Shown here piece after piece: positions 7,885-16,829 of a stretch of 64,000 bases of DNA; within the stretch, counting starts at the first letter, position 1, and each line of letters begins with the position of its first letter. The notes beneath the pieces were generated by a model. It did no database searches and was not told the DNA's origin. It saw only the letters and a list, made by a program, of their open reading frames with translations. The position numbers and the translations under genes were made by a program. The DNA lies in contig NZ_JADYVD010000006.1 of assembly GCF_020193575.1 (NCBI RefSeq), positions 62,001-126,000 on the forward strand, read 5' to 3'. The stretch comes from Ensifer sp. IC4062 (GTDB lineage: Bacteria; Pseudomonadota; Alphaproteobacteria; Rhizobiales; Rhizobiaceae).

Positions 7885-8106
7885 TCAGAGGCCGAGGCCT
7901 TCGAAGCGCTTCTTGAACTTGGAAACGCGGCCGCCGCGGTCGACGAGCTGCTGGTTGCCGCCCGTCCAGGCCGGATGCGACTTGGGATCAATTTCCAGGT
8001 TCATGGTGGCGCCTTCCGAGCCCCAGGTCGAGCGGGTTTCGTATTCGGTGCCGTCGGTCATGACCACCTTGATCATGTGGTAGTCGGGATGGATGTCTGC
8101 CTTCAT
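7885..8106 (-). CDS. rpmE: 50S ribosomal protein L31
   Basis: A 73-residue L31, a protein of the large ribosomal subunit. It starts [19 protein letters not shown] and contains [13 protein letters not shown], the conserved L31 core. There are no CxxC zinc pairs, so this is the zinc-free form usual in alphaproteobacteria. The start at 8106 is fixed by an AGGAAG ribosome site and by homology; the frame opens further upstream only as an artefact. It is divergent from the ABC exporter and ends in its own terminator. Confidence 0.95.
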   Translation of the reverse strand: MKADIHPDYHMIKVVMTDGTEYETRSTWGSEGATMNLEIDPKSHPAWTGGNQQLVDRGGRVSKFKKRFEGLGL

Positions 8107-8295
8107 AACAATCTTCCTAGAGTTCCAGGGTCCAATTGTCGCAAGGCATTGCGACTTTGGGACCGAACACGTAAATGAAGCCGCAGACCGCTCTTGGGCC
8201 GCGGCTCCCCAATTCGATGCCGTGCCTATACATGAAGGTCTGCGGGATAACAAGTGCCGCGCGGAAGACTTATCAAGGAAGCCTTTCTGCGCCCC

Positions 8296-8394
8296 TGCAC
8301 GAGTCCTTAGATCGTAATCGACTTAAGGACTCATGCAGCATTTCAAAGTGCTATAGCGAGCTTAGCGCGTCCGATCGCACGCGCGGCGCTGTAG
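8296..8394 (+). repeat. R1 repeat, copy 2 (forward)
   Basis: Full-length R1: outer dyad gagtcc/ggactc, catgcagca, ttcaaagtgctatagcg, and the cgcgtccgat...gcgcggcgctgtag end. It ends 15 bp before the GTG start of the ABC exporter. Confidence 0.8.
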
Positions 8395-8409
8395 GCGATC
8401 GGGGGTCAT

Positions 8410-10212
8410 GTGTCCAGACGAGAGTATCAACCGCCAGCACGCAGATCCATTCGCCCGCTGGCCGCAATGCTGCCCTATCTGGCGCGATATCGCTGGCTGG
8501 TGATCGGAGCGGCAATCTCGCTGACGCTCGCCGCTATCACTACCCTGACCTTGCCATTGGCCGTTCGGCGGATGATCGACAACGGCTTCTCCAATTCCGA
8601 TACCGGCTTCATCAACACCTATTTCTCCATGCTGATGGTGCTGGCCGTCGTCCTCGCCCTTGCCAGTGCAGCGCGCTACTACTTCGTCATCTCGCTCGGC
8701 GAGCGCATCGTCGCCGATCTCCGCCGCGATGTCTTCGCGAAGGTCACGCGGCTTTCCGCCTGCTTCTTCGATGTCAACCAGTCCGGAGAAATCGTCTCGC
8801 GCCTGACGGCCGACACGACTCAGATCAAGTCAGCCGTCGGCGCCACGGCCTCGGTGGCGCTGCGCAATCTGATCCTCTGTCTCGGAGCGATCGGCATGAT
8901 GATCTATACCAGCCCGAAGCTCTCGAGCCTCGTGCTTGCCGCGATCCCGGTTATCGTCTTCCCTCTCGTCGGCTTCGGCCGGTCTGTCCGCCGGCGCTCA
9001 CGCCAAGCGCAGGACACCCTTGCCACAGCCTCCGCCTATGCAGGTGAGGCGATCGCCGCGGCCCGCACGGTCCAGGCCTTCAATGGTGAGGAAAGCGCCA
9101 ACCGCCACTTCGGCAGCGCGGTCGAGGACGCCTATGGTGCCGCCCGCGCGGCGATCAGGGCGCGGTCGATCCTCACCGGGTTCGCCATCACCATGGTCTT
9201 CGGCAGCGTCGTCGCGGTGCTCTGGTTCGGCGCGCGCGACGTGCTTGCGGGCACGCTCTCGGCAGGCACACTCAGCCAGTTCCTGCTCTATTCGGTCTTC
9301 GCCGCCGGCAGCCTCGGTGCGCTCTCGGAAGTCTGGGGCGAACTCTCGCAGGCTGCAGGTGCCGCCGAGCGCCTCAACGAACTGCTGACGGAAGTACCGC
9401 AGATCCAGGCGCCCGAGCATCCGGTCACCATGCCCGTGCCGGCCCAGGGCGCCATCGCGTTTGCCGACGTTCATTTCGCCTATCCGGCACGCCCGGACTA
9501 TAAAAGCCTGAACGGCTTGAGCTTTGCGGTGAGGCCGGGGGAAACTGTGGCAATCGTCGGCCCCTCGGGCGCGGGCAAGAGCACGGTCTTCTCGATGCTC
9601 CTGCGCTATTATGATCCGGTCAAAGGTACGGTCGCGGTCGACGGCATCGACGCCCGCAGTGTCGACCCGAAGGATTTGCGCGACCGCATCGCCATCGTGC
9701 CCCAGGACGTGACGATCTTCGCCACCTCCGTGCACGACAACATCGCCTTCGGCGCGACGGATGCGAGCCGAGAGGCCGTGCGCGCAGCAGCCGTCGCTGC
9801 ACAAGCCGACGAATTCATCGCGAAGCTCGATCAGGGCTATGACACTCAGGTCGGCGAGCGCGGGGTGACACTTTCCGGCGGCCAGCGCCAGCGTATCGCG
9901 ATCGCGCGGGCAATCCTCAGGAACGCACCGATCCTTCTCCTGGACGAGGCAACCTCCGCGCTGGACGCGGAGAGCGAAACATTGGTGCAGACGGCGCTCG
10001 ACGGGTTGATGCGGCAGCGTACGACCATCGTCATCGCCCACAGGCTGGCGACCGTGCTCAAGGCCGACCGCATCCTTGTCATGGATTATGGTCGTGTCGT
10101 CGAGGAGGGCACCCATGCCTCGCTGATCCGCCAGGGCGGGCTTTACGCGAAACTCGCCCGGCTGCAGTTCGACCACGGCGCGGAAGCACTCTTCGTCGCG
10201 GCGCGAATTTAG
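8410..10212 (+). CDS. ABC exporter half-transporter (membrane plus ATPase domain)
   Basis: A 600-residue fused ABC exporter subunit of the MsbA/lipid-and-drug type. Residues about 20-330 hold six membrane segments (YRWLVIGAAISLTLAAI and so on). Residues about 350-590 are the ATPase: Walker A GPSGAGKST near residue 383, signature LSGGQRQRIAIARA, Walker B ILLLDEATSALD and the switch His in IAHRLATV, all intact. It should work as a homodimer exporting a lipid, peptide or drug; the substrate cannot be told. The start is GTG 8410; an overlapping ATG at 8408 is in another frame. No partner gene is adjacent. Confidence 0.93.
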   Translation: MSRREYQPPARRSIRPLAAMLPYLARYRWLVIGAAISLTLAAITTLTLPLAVRRMIDNGFSNSDTGFINTYFSMLMVLAVVLALASAARYYFVISLGERIVADLRRDVFAKVTRLSACFFDVNQSGEIVSRLTADTTQIKSAVGATASVALRNLILCLGAIGMMIYTSPKLSSLVLAAIPVIVFPLVGFGRSVRRRSRQAQDTLATASAYAGEAIAAARTVQAFNGEESANRHFGSAVEDAYGAARAAIRARSILTGFAITMVFGSVVAVLWFGARDVLAGTLSAGTLSQFLLYSVFAAGSLGALSEVWGELSQAAGAAERLNELLTEVPQIQAPEHPVTMPVPAQGAIAFADVHFAYPARPDYKSLNGLSFAVRPGETVAIVGPSGAGKSTVFSMLLRYYDPVKGTVAVDGIDARSVDPKDLRDRIAIVPQDVTIFATSVHDNIAFGATDASREAVRAAAVAAQADEFIAKLDQGYDTQVGERGVTLSGGQRQRIAIARAILRNAPILLLDEATSALDAESETLVQTALDGLMRQRTTIVIAHRLATVLKADRILVMDYGRVVEEGTHASLIRQGGLYAKLARLQFDHGAEALFVAARI

Positions 10213-10258
10213 TGCATGCCGCCCAACGTGCGCAGCGGTTTGGGGCAACGACATGCAT
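10213..10258 (+). repeat. R2 short repeat, copy 1
   Basis: tgcatgccgcccaa, then gtgcgcagcggttt, then aacgacatgcat. The same order appears at 19994-20041. It begins right at the stop of the ABC exporter, inside a 214-bp gap with no gene. Confidence 0.65.
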
Positions 10259-10426
10259 AAAGGGGAGCAAGCACGCAGCATCCGTTGGAGGCGCGCACTT
10301 AGACTTTCGTCGTCCAACTGCGGCTGATCGATCCTCCGCCATTGCACAGCGGGAGCCGGACCCTATTGTTAAGGACCCGGCCTTTCGCAGCCGGCATCGT
10401 CACGACGAGTTTGGGAGGATTTCCGT

Positions 10427-11419
10427 ATGGCATTCAAAAGACTGACCCGCCGCGCCGCTATCGCCTTCGGCCTGACTGCGCTTTCCGCGCTGAGCCTTGG
10501 CACGAAGGCGCAAGCGCAGGAGTTCCCGGACCGGCCGATAACCTTGGTCGTCCCCTTCGCTGCCGGCGGTTCAACCGACGTGGTGGCGAGAATCATTGCC
10601 CAGAAGATGTCGGAAGACCTCGGCCAGCAGGTGGTTGTCCAGAACGTTGCGGGCGCCGGCGGCAATCTCGGAGCGGCCAACGTCGCGCGCGCCGATCCGG
10701 ACGGCTATACGATCCTGATGGCTACGGTCGCGACGCACGCGCTCAACCCACTGATCCTGAAGACCAAGCCTTACGACCCCGAGAAGGATTTCGCGCCCAT
10801 CTCGCTCCTAGTCGTCGTTCCGAACGTACTGGTCGTCAATCCGGAGCTACCGGCCAAGAATGTGCAGGAACTGCTTGCCCTGCTCAAAGCGGCGCCGGAC
10901 CAATACAGCTACGCCTCCTCCGGCAACGGAACACCGCTCCACCTCTCGGGCGAGCTCTTCAAGAAGATGGCCGGTGTTGAGATGCAGCACATCCCCTACA
11001 AGGGCTCCGGACCAGCGCTGAACGAAGTCATCGGCAATCAAGTGCCGATCATGTTTGACAATCTTCCGTCTTCATCCGGACACATCAAGGCCGGGACCCT
11101 GAGGGCGCTCGCGGTGACGACCGCCGAACGCGCACCGTCGTTCCCCGATATTCCGACGATCGCGGAATCCGGTATTCCCGGCTACGAGACCTATACCTGG
11201 AACGCGCTCTTTGCGCCGGCCAACACCCCCCAGCCGGTGATTGCGCGTTTGAACGAGTCGGCGAAGAAGGCGCTCGCCGATCCGGCGGTCCAGAAACGCA
11301 TGGAGGAGTTCAGCGCGAAAATCGTCGGCTCGACGCCTGAGGAGCTCGGCGCGCACGTGAAGGCCGAGCTTGCGAAGTGGACGCCGGTGGTGCGTGACGC
11401 GAACATCCAGATGGATTGA
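10427..11419 (+). CDS. Tripartite tricarboxylate transporter substrate-binding protein (TctC/Bug family)
   Basis: A 330-residue periplasmic binding protein of the Bug/TctC family, which captures carboxylates for TctAB-type carriers. The N-terminal signal (MAFKRLTRRAAIAFGLTA to AQA, cut near residue 30) contains twin arginines, so Tat export is possible. The mature part starts EFPDRPITLVVPFAAGGSTDVVAR, the family's hallmark, followed by QVVVQNVAGAGGNLGA and IPYKGSGPALNEVIG. GGGAGG precedes ATG 10427. No TctA or TctB gene is nearby, so it is an orphan, as is common for this family. It converges on the FAD dehydrogenase gene. Confidence 0.9.
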   Translation: MAFKRLTRRAAIAFGLTALSALSLGTKAQAQEFPDRPITLVVPFAAGGSTDVVARIIAQKMSEDLGQQVVVQNVAGAGGNLGAANVARADPDGYTILMATVATHALNPLILKTKPYDPEKDFAPISLLVVVPNVLVVNPELPAKNVQELLALLKAAPDQYSYASSGNGTPLHLSGELFKKMAGVEMQHIPYKGSGPALNEVIGNQVPIMFDNLPSSSGHIKAGTLRALAVTTAERAPSFPDIPTIAESGIPGYETYTWNALFAPANTPQPVIARLNESAKKALADPAVQKRMEEFSAKIVGSTPEELGAHVKAELAKWTPVVRDANIQMD

Positions 11420-11449
11420 CTCTGGTCAAAGAGCGCTCCTCGCGAATGC

Positions 11450-11560
11450 CCCTCATCCGGCTGCCGCCACCTTCTCCCCGTTCAACGGGAAGAAGGAAAG
11501 CCGCGGGCTCTGAAGTCCCCTCTCCCCGTCTTTTCGGGGAGAGGGCTAGAGTGAGGGGGC
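11450..11560. repeat. R3 palindromic repeat, copy 1
   Basis: cctcatccggctgccgccac plus two hairpins (cttctcccc...gggaagaagg and cctctccccg...cggggagagg) and gtgagggggc. It lies between two convergent genes, where it may also terminate transcription from both sides. It is related to the copies at 43914 and 51171. Confidence 0.7.
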
Positions 11561-11593
11561 AAACAACAGCTAGATGATAACCAGTCCATCTTC

Positions 11594-13243
11594 TCAAGCC
11601 TCTCCGGCGGCATTCCGCCCCGCGGCGCGGCCGGAGAAGATGCAGCCGCCGAGAAAGGTTCCTTCGAGCGCGTTGTACCCATGCATGCCGCCACCGCCGA
11701 ATCCCGCCACTTCGCCTGCGGCATAGAGTCCCGGCACCGGCTCACCGGAAAGCTCCAGGACCTGCCCCGCAAGATTGGTCTGCAGTCCGCCAAGCGTCTT
11801 TCGCGTCAGGATGTGCAGCCGAACGGCGATCAACGGTCCGGCCTTCGGATCAAGAATACGGTGGGGCCTTGCGGTTCGCAGCAACCGGTCGCCGCGATAA
11901 GCTCGAGCACCCCGGATCGCAATCACCTGGGCGTCCTTGGAGAAAGGGTTGGCGATCTCACGGTCGCGCGCCTCGATCTGCGCCCGTAGATGGGAGGCCG
12001 AGAGACGGTTCTCACCGGACAGCCGGTTCATCGCCTCAATGAGATCGTCCAGACTATCACGGACGACGAAGTCCTCGCCCTTGTCCATAAAGGCCTGGAC
12101 CGGGCCAGGCGGATTTCGCCCAAGCCGCTTCAGGAGAAGCGTGAAGCTTTTGCCGGTAAGATCGGGATTCTGCTCCGATCCGGAAAGGGCGAATTCCTTC
12201 TTGATGATCGCTCTCGTCAGAATGAACCAGCTGTAGTCGTGGCCGCTGCGGCGGATCGCCTCCAGAGTGCCGAGCGTGTCGAAACCCGGCATCGCCGGTG
12301 CTGCAAGGCGGTTGCCGTCGGCATCGCACCAGAATGAGGACGGGCCCGGTAGAATGCGAATGCCGTGATCCGGCCAGATCGGGTCGAAATTCCTGAGGCC
12401 CTCGGTGTAGTGCCACATACGGTCGACGTTGATGACAGAGCCGCGTGCTCGAGCTGCGATTTCGAGCATCCGGCCGTCGACATGATGCGGGACGCCGCTC
12501 ACCATCATTGCCGGAGGTTGCCCGAGGCGCTTGCGCGGCCAGTTTCGGCGTACGAGCTCGTGATTGCCGCCAATGCCGCCTGAGCTCACGATGACCGCCC
12601 CGGCCGAGATCTCGAAATCGCCGACGACGTCGCGGGCGCTGCGCTCCCCCCGCGCCACCTCATCCGCTTTAAGGATCGCCCCGCGGGCGCCTGTCACCAC
12701 ACCATCGGTCGTCAACAATTCGTCCACCCGATGGCGAAAGCGGAATCGCAGCAAGCCGCGGCTTTCCGCTTGCCGGGCGAGTCGGACAAAGGGTTCGAGA
12801 ACGGCGGGGCCGGTGCCCCAGGTCACGTGAAAGCGCGGGACCGAATTGCCATGGCCGTGGGCGAGCCCGCCACCGCGTTCGGCCCAGCCGACCACCGGAA
12901 ACCAGCGAAGCCCAAGCGAATGCAGCCAGGCGCGCTTCTCGCCGGCGGCGAAATCGAGATAGGCATCAGCCCAAAGCCGCGGCCAATGATCTTCCGGCCG
13001 GTCGAATTGCGACGAGCCCATCCAGTCCTGGCGCGCGAGATCGCGGCTGTCGCGAATTCCCATGCGCCGCTGCTCGGGACTGTCGATGAAGAAAAGTCCT
13101 CCGAGCGACCAGAAAGCTTGGCCGCCGAGATTCTGCTCTCCCTCCTGGTCGAGAACGATCACCTTGCGGCCACGGGCCGCGGCTTCGGACGCGGCCACGA
13201 GCCCAGCAAGGCCCGCACCGATGACCAGCACATCACAATCCAT
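11594..13243 (-). CDS. FAD-dependent dehydrogenase (fumarate reductase/KstD-like)
   Basis: A 549-residue flavoprotein. The N-terminus MDCDVLVIGAGLAGLVAASEAAARG is the Rossmann FAD-binding motif, followed by LDQEGEQNLGGQAFWSLGG. The C-terminus GLYAAGEVAGFGGGGMHGYN ... GGCIFSGRAAGRNAA is the second FAD-contact region of the fumarate reductase/3-ketosteroid dehydrogenase superfamily. These enzymes add or remove hydrogen across C=C bonds; the substrate is unknown. Start 13243 has GGGAGG nine bases upstream and removes 11 non-homologous residues. It is 78 bp downstream of the OmpA-family gene on the same strand and might be co-transcribed. Confidence 0.9.
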   Translation of the reverse strand: MDCDVLVIGAGLAGLVAASEAAARGRKVIVLDQEGEQNLGGQAFWSLGGLFFIDSPEQRRMGIRDSRDLARQDWMGSSQFDRPEDHWPRLWADAYLDFAAGEKRAWLHSLGLRWFPVVGWAERGGGLAHGHGNSVPRFHVTWGTGPAVLEPFVRLARQAESRGLLRFRFRHRVDELLTTDGVVTGARGAILKADEVARGERSARDVVGDFEISAGAVIVSSGGIGGNHELVRRNWPRKRLGQPPAMMVSGVPHHVDGRMLEIAARARGSVINVDRMWHYTEGLRNFDPIWPDHGIRILPGPSSFWCDADGNRLAAPAMPGFDTLGTLEAIRRSGHDYSWFILTRAIIKKEFALSGSEQNPDLTGKSFTLLLKRLGRNPPGPVQAFMDKGEDFVVRDSLDDLIEAMNRLSGENRLSASHLRAQIEARDREIANPFSKDAQVIAIRGARAYRGDRLLRTARPHRILDPKAGPLIAVRLHILTRKTLGGLQTNLAGQVLELSGEPVPGLYAAGEVAGFGGGGMHGYNALEGTFLGGCIFSGRAAGRNAAGEA

Positions 13244-13321
13244 GAAAGGCGCCCTCCCCTGCATCCCTCGACGCAACTGTTACGCACACGTCAAGGTCAA
13301 TTCAAGGGCTTGGAGACGCCG

Positions 13322-14353
13322 CTATTTCTCCGTCAGCTTCAGCTCGATGCGTCGGTTCTGTGCCCGAGCTTCAGGGCTGTCATCCTGGGCGATGGGCTGA
13401 AATTCGCCGAAACCTGCGGCCACCAGCCGGTCCGCCGGCACGCCCTTGGACATCAGGAACTTCACGACCGATGTCGCGCGGGCGGACGACAGTTCCCAGT
13501 TGTCGGCAAAACGGCCGGATCCAGAAAGCTGCACATTGTCTGTATGCCCATCGACGCGCAGGACCCAGTTGATCTCGGCCGGGATTTCTTTCGCAAGATC
13601 AAGAAGCGCCGTGGCGAGTTTCGCCATTTCCGCCTCGCCCTCCGGATTAAGGTCGCTGCTGCCCGATGGGAAGAGTACTTCCGACTGGAAGACGAAGCGA
13701 TCGCCGACGATGCGGATGTTCTCCCGGTCGGACAGGATTTCCCGCAGGCGGCCGAAAAAGTCCGACCGGTAGCGGTTCAGCTCCTGCACGCGCTGGGCGA
13801 GCGCGACATTCAGGCGGCGGCCAAGATCGGCGATTTTTGCCTGGGATGCCTGATCCTTCGCCTCCGACGCCTGAAGCGCCCCCTCGATCGCCGCGATCTG
13901 GCTGCGCAAGGCGGCAATCTGCTGGTTCAGGAGTTCGATCTGGCTCATTGCACGCGCGCTGACCTGCTTCTCGGATTCCAGCTCCGATCCCAGGCGGCCG
14001 ATCTTCTGGTTCGCCGCTTCGGCGCTGCCGGCGCCCTGATCGAGCAGCGCCTGCAGGCGCGAGCGCTCGCCCTCCGACTGGGCAAGCGAGGCGTGGAGGT
14101 TGGCAAGCGAATCCTCGAGATCCTGTTTGCCGCTCTTTTCCAGTGCGAGAAGCTGCGTCAGTTCATTGATCTGGCTGTTCAGCCGGTTCAGCACCTCGTC
14201 CTTGCCGCTGATTTCCCGCCCAAGCAGAAACTGCGCCAGCACGAAGACGCTCAAGAGAAACATGATCGCCATCAGCAACGTCGACAGCGCGTCGACGAAG
14301 CCTGGCCAATAATCGATCGTTCGGTGACTGCGACCTTTGCGGGCAAGGGCCAT
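13322..14353 (-). CDS. OmpA-domain stator-like protein (MotB/ZorB-type) with long coiled coil
   Basis: A 343-residue inner-membrane protein. One membrane helix (residues about 14-42, DYWPGFVDALSTLLMAIMFL) carries an Asp at the position of the proton-binding Asp of MotB. Residues about 45-205 form an unusually long, Gln/Glu/Leu-rich coiled coil. Residues about 215-343 are an OmpA peptidoglycan-binding domain (VLFPSGSSDL, VDGHTDN, NWELSSARA, NRRIELKL). It should pair with the MotA/TolQ protein encoded 4 bp upstream and use proton flow to act on or across the cell wall. It is not the flagellar MotB: no flagellar genes are near. The role is unknown. Confidence 0.88.
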   Translation of the reverse strand: MALARKGRSHRTIDYWPGFVDALSTLLMAIMFLLSVFVLAQFLLGREISGKDEVLNRLNSQINELTQLLALEKSGKQDLEDSLANLHASLAQSEGERSRLQALLDQGAGSAEAANQKIGRLGSELESEKQVSARAMSQIELLNQQIAALRSQIAAIEGALQASEAKDQASQAKIADLGRRLNVALAQRVQELNRYRSDFFGRLREILSDRENIRIVGDRFVFQSEVLFPSGSSDLNPEGEAEMAKLATALLDLAKEIPAEINWVLRVDGHTDNVQLSGSGRFADNWELSSARATSVVKFLMSKGVPADRLVAAGFGEFQPIAQDDSPEARAQNRRIELKLTEK

Positions 14354-14357
14354 GGGC

Positions 14358-15458
14358 TCAGTCGCCTCCGCTCTCGTCTACGCGGCGGAGCTGCGCAATC
14401 GACTTGTCGCCGTGCACCGTGATCCTCTCGGCCTGGCCGATACGCGACGTCAGCTTGTCGAGCGTCTTGCGCATCGCCTTCGCTTCCTCCTGCTGTGCTT
14501 CGATCCAGTCTCTGAGCATCTGTTGCTCGCCGCGCATATTCTTGACGAGCCCCTGGATGCCCTCGGCCAATGAGGCCATTGCGGCCGTCGTGCGCTGATT
14601 TGCGCCGCCCTCCTGGTTGAGCCGCGTGAGCTGGTCGGTCAGCCGGCGCAACTCTTCAATCGGCTGCTCTCCGGGAATGCTGACCGGCGAAGAGATCCCC
14701 GAACCGACGTCGGTCACCGAGGAAAGCCAGTTTTCGAGTTCCGTGTAGAAGCGGTTCTGTGCGCGGCCGGCCTGCAGGTCGAGAAACCCGACGATCAGCG
14801 AGCCGGAGAGACCGAAGAGCGAAGCGGAAAAGGCGGTTCCCATGCCGGTGAGCGGCGCAGACAGGCCGCTCTTCAGAGAGCTAAGCAAATCTTCGGTGCT
14901 GCCAGTGCCGGCGTCCAGGGATTGGATCACGGTGTTGATCGAACCGATCGTGCCGAGCAAACCCCAAAAGGTACCGAGCAGTCCGAGGAAAACGAGAAGG
15001 CCGGCGAGATACCGGGTTATGTCGCGCGATTCGTCGAGCCGCGTGGCAATGGAATCGAGAATTGAACGCAGCGCGATCGTAGAAATTGCGGTCGTCTGGC
15101 GACCGCCGATCAGTGCCCGCATCGGCGCGAGTAAGACTGGATCGCGCCCGACCTTGTCGGCGCTTCCGGCTGCACGAAAGGAGTTGAACCAGCGGACCTC
15201 GGGCCTCAGGCCCAGGACGTGGTTGAAGGCGAGCAGGATGCCGATCAGCAGGACTCCGAGAATGAGCCCGTTGAGACCCGGATTGCCGGCGAAGGCGTCA
15301 CGGGCCTGCCGGAAAAGAATGGCGGCGACGAAACCGACGATGATCAGGAAAAGGACCATCGTCCAGAAATAGGGCATGGGGCTCGAAAGCTTGTGCGGGT
15401 TGTAGTTCTCTTCCACGCTCTCCCGACCGTTCCATCCGGACAGATTCAGTTTCGTCAT
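14358..15458 (-). CDS. MotA/TolQ/ExbB-type proton channel protein
   Basis: A 366-residue membrane protein with two N-terminal hydrophobic segments (about 28-50 and 62-80) and the MotA/TolQ/ExbB core at about 145-235: YLAGLLVFLGLLGTFWGLLGTIGSI followed by GMGTAFSASLFGLSGSLIVGFLDLQ. This is the conserved pair of helices that surrounds the Asp-bearing helix of the partner. The C-terminal 130 residues are soluble and helical. It is the first gene of a two-gene unit with the OmpA-domain protein. It resembles ZorA-ZorB stators, but no ZorC/D genes follow. Confidence 0.88.
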   Translation of the reverse strand: MTKLNLSGWNGRESVEENYNPHKLSSPMPYFWTMVLFLIIVGFVAAILFRQARDAFAGNPGLNGLILGVLLIGILLAFNHVLGLRPEVRWFNSFRAAGSADKVGRDPVLLAPMRALIGGRQTTAISTIALRSILDSIATRLDESRDITRYLAGLLVFLGLLGTFWGLLGTIGSINTVIQSLDAGTGSTEDLLSSLKSGLSAPLTGMGTAFSASLFGLSGSLIVGFLDLQAGRAQNRFYTELENWLSSVTDVGSGISSPVSIPGEQPIEELRRLTDQLTRLNQEGGANQRTTAAMASLAEGIQGLVKNMRGEQQMLRDWIEAQQEEAKAMRKTLDKLTSRIGQAERITVHGDKSIAQLRRVDESGGD

Positions 15459-15484
15459 AGGTTAGCCAGACTCCCCGGTTCACT

Positions 15485-15567
15485 CCAGCACCGCGCCTCA
15501 GACACGCAAATGTGCCGCAACGCTTTGAATTGCCGTCGCATTTCTCGAAAGCGATTCGAGAATTTGC
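15485..15567 (-). repeat. R1 repeat, copy 3 (reverse, diverged)
   Basis: Diverged reverse copy: cagcaccgcgcctcagacacgcaaa, acgctttgaattgc, then dyad tctcgaaa/gattcgaga. It lies upstream of the MotA-like gene in a 239-bp gap with no gene. Confidence 0.55.
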
Positions 15568-15697
15568 GTAGTCGGCAGCAGCACGGCACCGCTGGCCCGG
15601 AGACTAGTGGAACTTTGCGCCAAATTGAAGGGAAAACGAAGGTCCCTGGCACATAACGGACCGGAGGCGGCAAAGCGCTGGAGAGGCCTGTTGTTGC

Positions 15698-16498
15698 CTA
15701 CTTCACCGGAACCGGGCGATGGATCACGTCACGCAACGCCCTGGCGATATATTCGTTGCCACAAACGACCGAGCCGTCCTCGACGGGCTTGCTACCACCA
15801 TCGACATCGGTTGCCCAGCCGCCGGCCTCGCGGATGAGCAAAATGCCGGCCGCAATATCCCACGCCGCAAGGTCCCGTTCCCAATAGCCGTCATAGCGAC
15901 CTGCGGCCACATAGGCGAGATCGAGCGCGGCGGAACCGAAACGCCGGATCCCGGCGACTTCGCCCATGACATGGCGAAGTTCGATCAGATATTTGCCGTG
16001 GTTGCCGCGGCCGAGATGCGGTGTCCCGGTGGCGATGACGGAATCCGAAAGGTTCTTGCGGGCGCCGACGCGCAACCGGCGGTCGTTGAGGAAAGCGCCA
16101 CCGCCCTTCTCGGCGGTGTAGAGTTCATCCGTTGCAGGATTGAAGACGACGGCGCCGACGATTTCGCCCTGACGCTCCAGCGCGATCGAAACGGCGAAAT
16201 GCGGGATGCCGTGCAGGAAGTTGGTGGTGCCGTCGAGCGGGTCGACGATCCAGCGATGCGCGCCGTCGGTGCCCTTGATTTCCTCGCCTTCCTCGCCGAG
16301 GAAGCCGTAGGTCGGTCTCGCCTTCAGCAGCTCCTCGCGAATGATCCGTTCAGCCTTGCGGTCGGCCTGGGAAACGTAGTCACTCGGTCCTTTCAGTGAG
16401 ACCTGGAGGTTCTGCACTTCGCCGAAGTCGCGCGCCAGCGACTTGCCGGCCTTGAAGGCGGCCTGGACCATGACATTGAGAAGGGCAGAACGGGCCAT
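15698..16498 (-). CDS. Inositol monophosphatase family protein (SuhB-like)
   Basis: A 266-residue magnesium-dependent phosphatase of the inositol monophosphatase family. The metal-binding motifs are GEEGEEIKG, WIVDPLDGTTNFLHGIPHFA and WERDLAAWDIAAGILLIREAGG, all complete. It likely hydrolyses myo-inositol 1-phosphate or a related sugar phosphate; SuhB members can also act on RNA processes, which cannot be judged here. ATG 16498 (MARSALLNVMV) matches the family start; the longer open frame upstream is non-coding. It is separate from the SEL1 gene by 331 bp that contains an R1 repeat. A second family member (hisN) is at 61321. Confidence 0.93.
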   Translation of the reverse strand: MARSALLNVMVQAAFKAGKSLARDFGEVQNLQVSLKGPSDYVSQADRKAERIIREELLKARPTYGFLGEEGEEIKGTDGAHRWIVDPLDGTTNFLHGIPHFAVSIALERQGEIVGAVVFNPATDELYTAEKGGGAFLNDRRLRVGARKNLSDSVIATGTPHLGRGNHGKYLIELRHVMGEVAGIRRFGSAALDLAYVAAGRYDGYWERDLAAWDIAAGILLIREAGGWATDVDGGSKPVEDGSVVCGNEYIARALRDVIHRPVPVK

Positions 16499-16765
16499 GT
16501 GGCGATCCTTATGATAGCGAAGGCCGGCCGAGCCATCTCGAACCGGACATTTGAACCTGTCTGACGGATCCCGCACGAAGCTCTGCATTGCGCGAGCGAA
16601 GCTGCGAGTTTCGTCGTCAAAAAACCGAGTGAAGTCACTCCGTCCGCAGGGCCGAAGTAAGAAATGAGGAAGCTGCGGACAAACCGCGGGTTCAAGACCA
16701 CAAAAGCCGCGGAAGTTCAAGCGAAATAGCGTTACAAACAAACGACACCCCTGACCGGCGCCTTG

Positions 16766-16826
16766 GTGCAGCAACTCAAAATGCTGCAGCGTCCTTTTAC
16801 CGTCTGATAGGACGCCCGGGCGCTGT
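16766..16826 (+). repeat. R1 repeat, copy 4 (forward, 3' half only)
   Basis: Only the second half is present: gcagcaactcaaaatgctgcagcgtcc to gcgctgtag. It ends 3 bp from the stop codon of the SEL1 gene. The rest of the 16499-16829 gap shows no gene. Confidence 0.7.
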
Positions 16827-16829
16827 AGG

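Noticed and set aside
12731..14422. 563-codon open frame on the plus strand
   Set aside because: It runs antisense to the flavin dehydrogenase and OmpA-family genes and shows no protein family.
13322..15458. Zorya anti-phage system (ZorA-ZorB like pair)
   Set aside because: The two stator genes resemble ZorAB, but the flanks are a flavin dehydrogenase and an inositol monophosphatase family gene; no ZorC, ZorD or ZorE helicase/nuclease gene is present.
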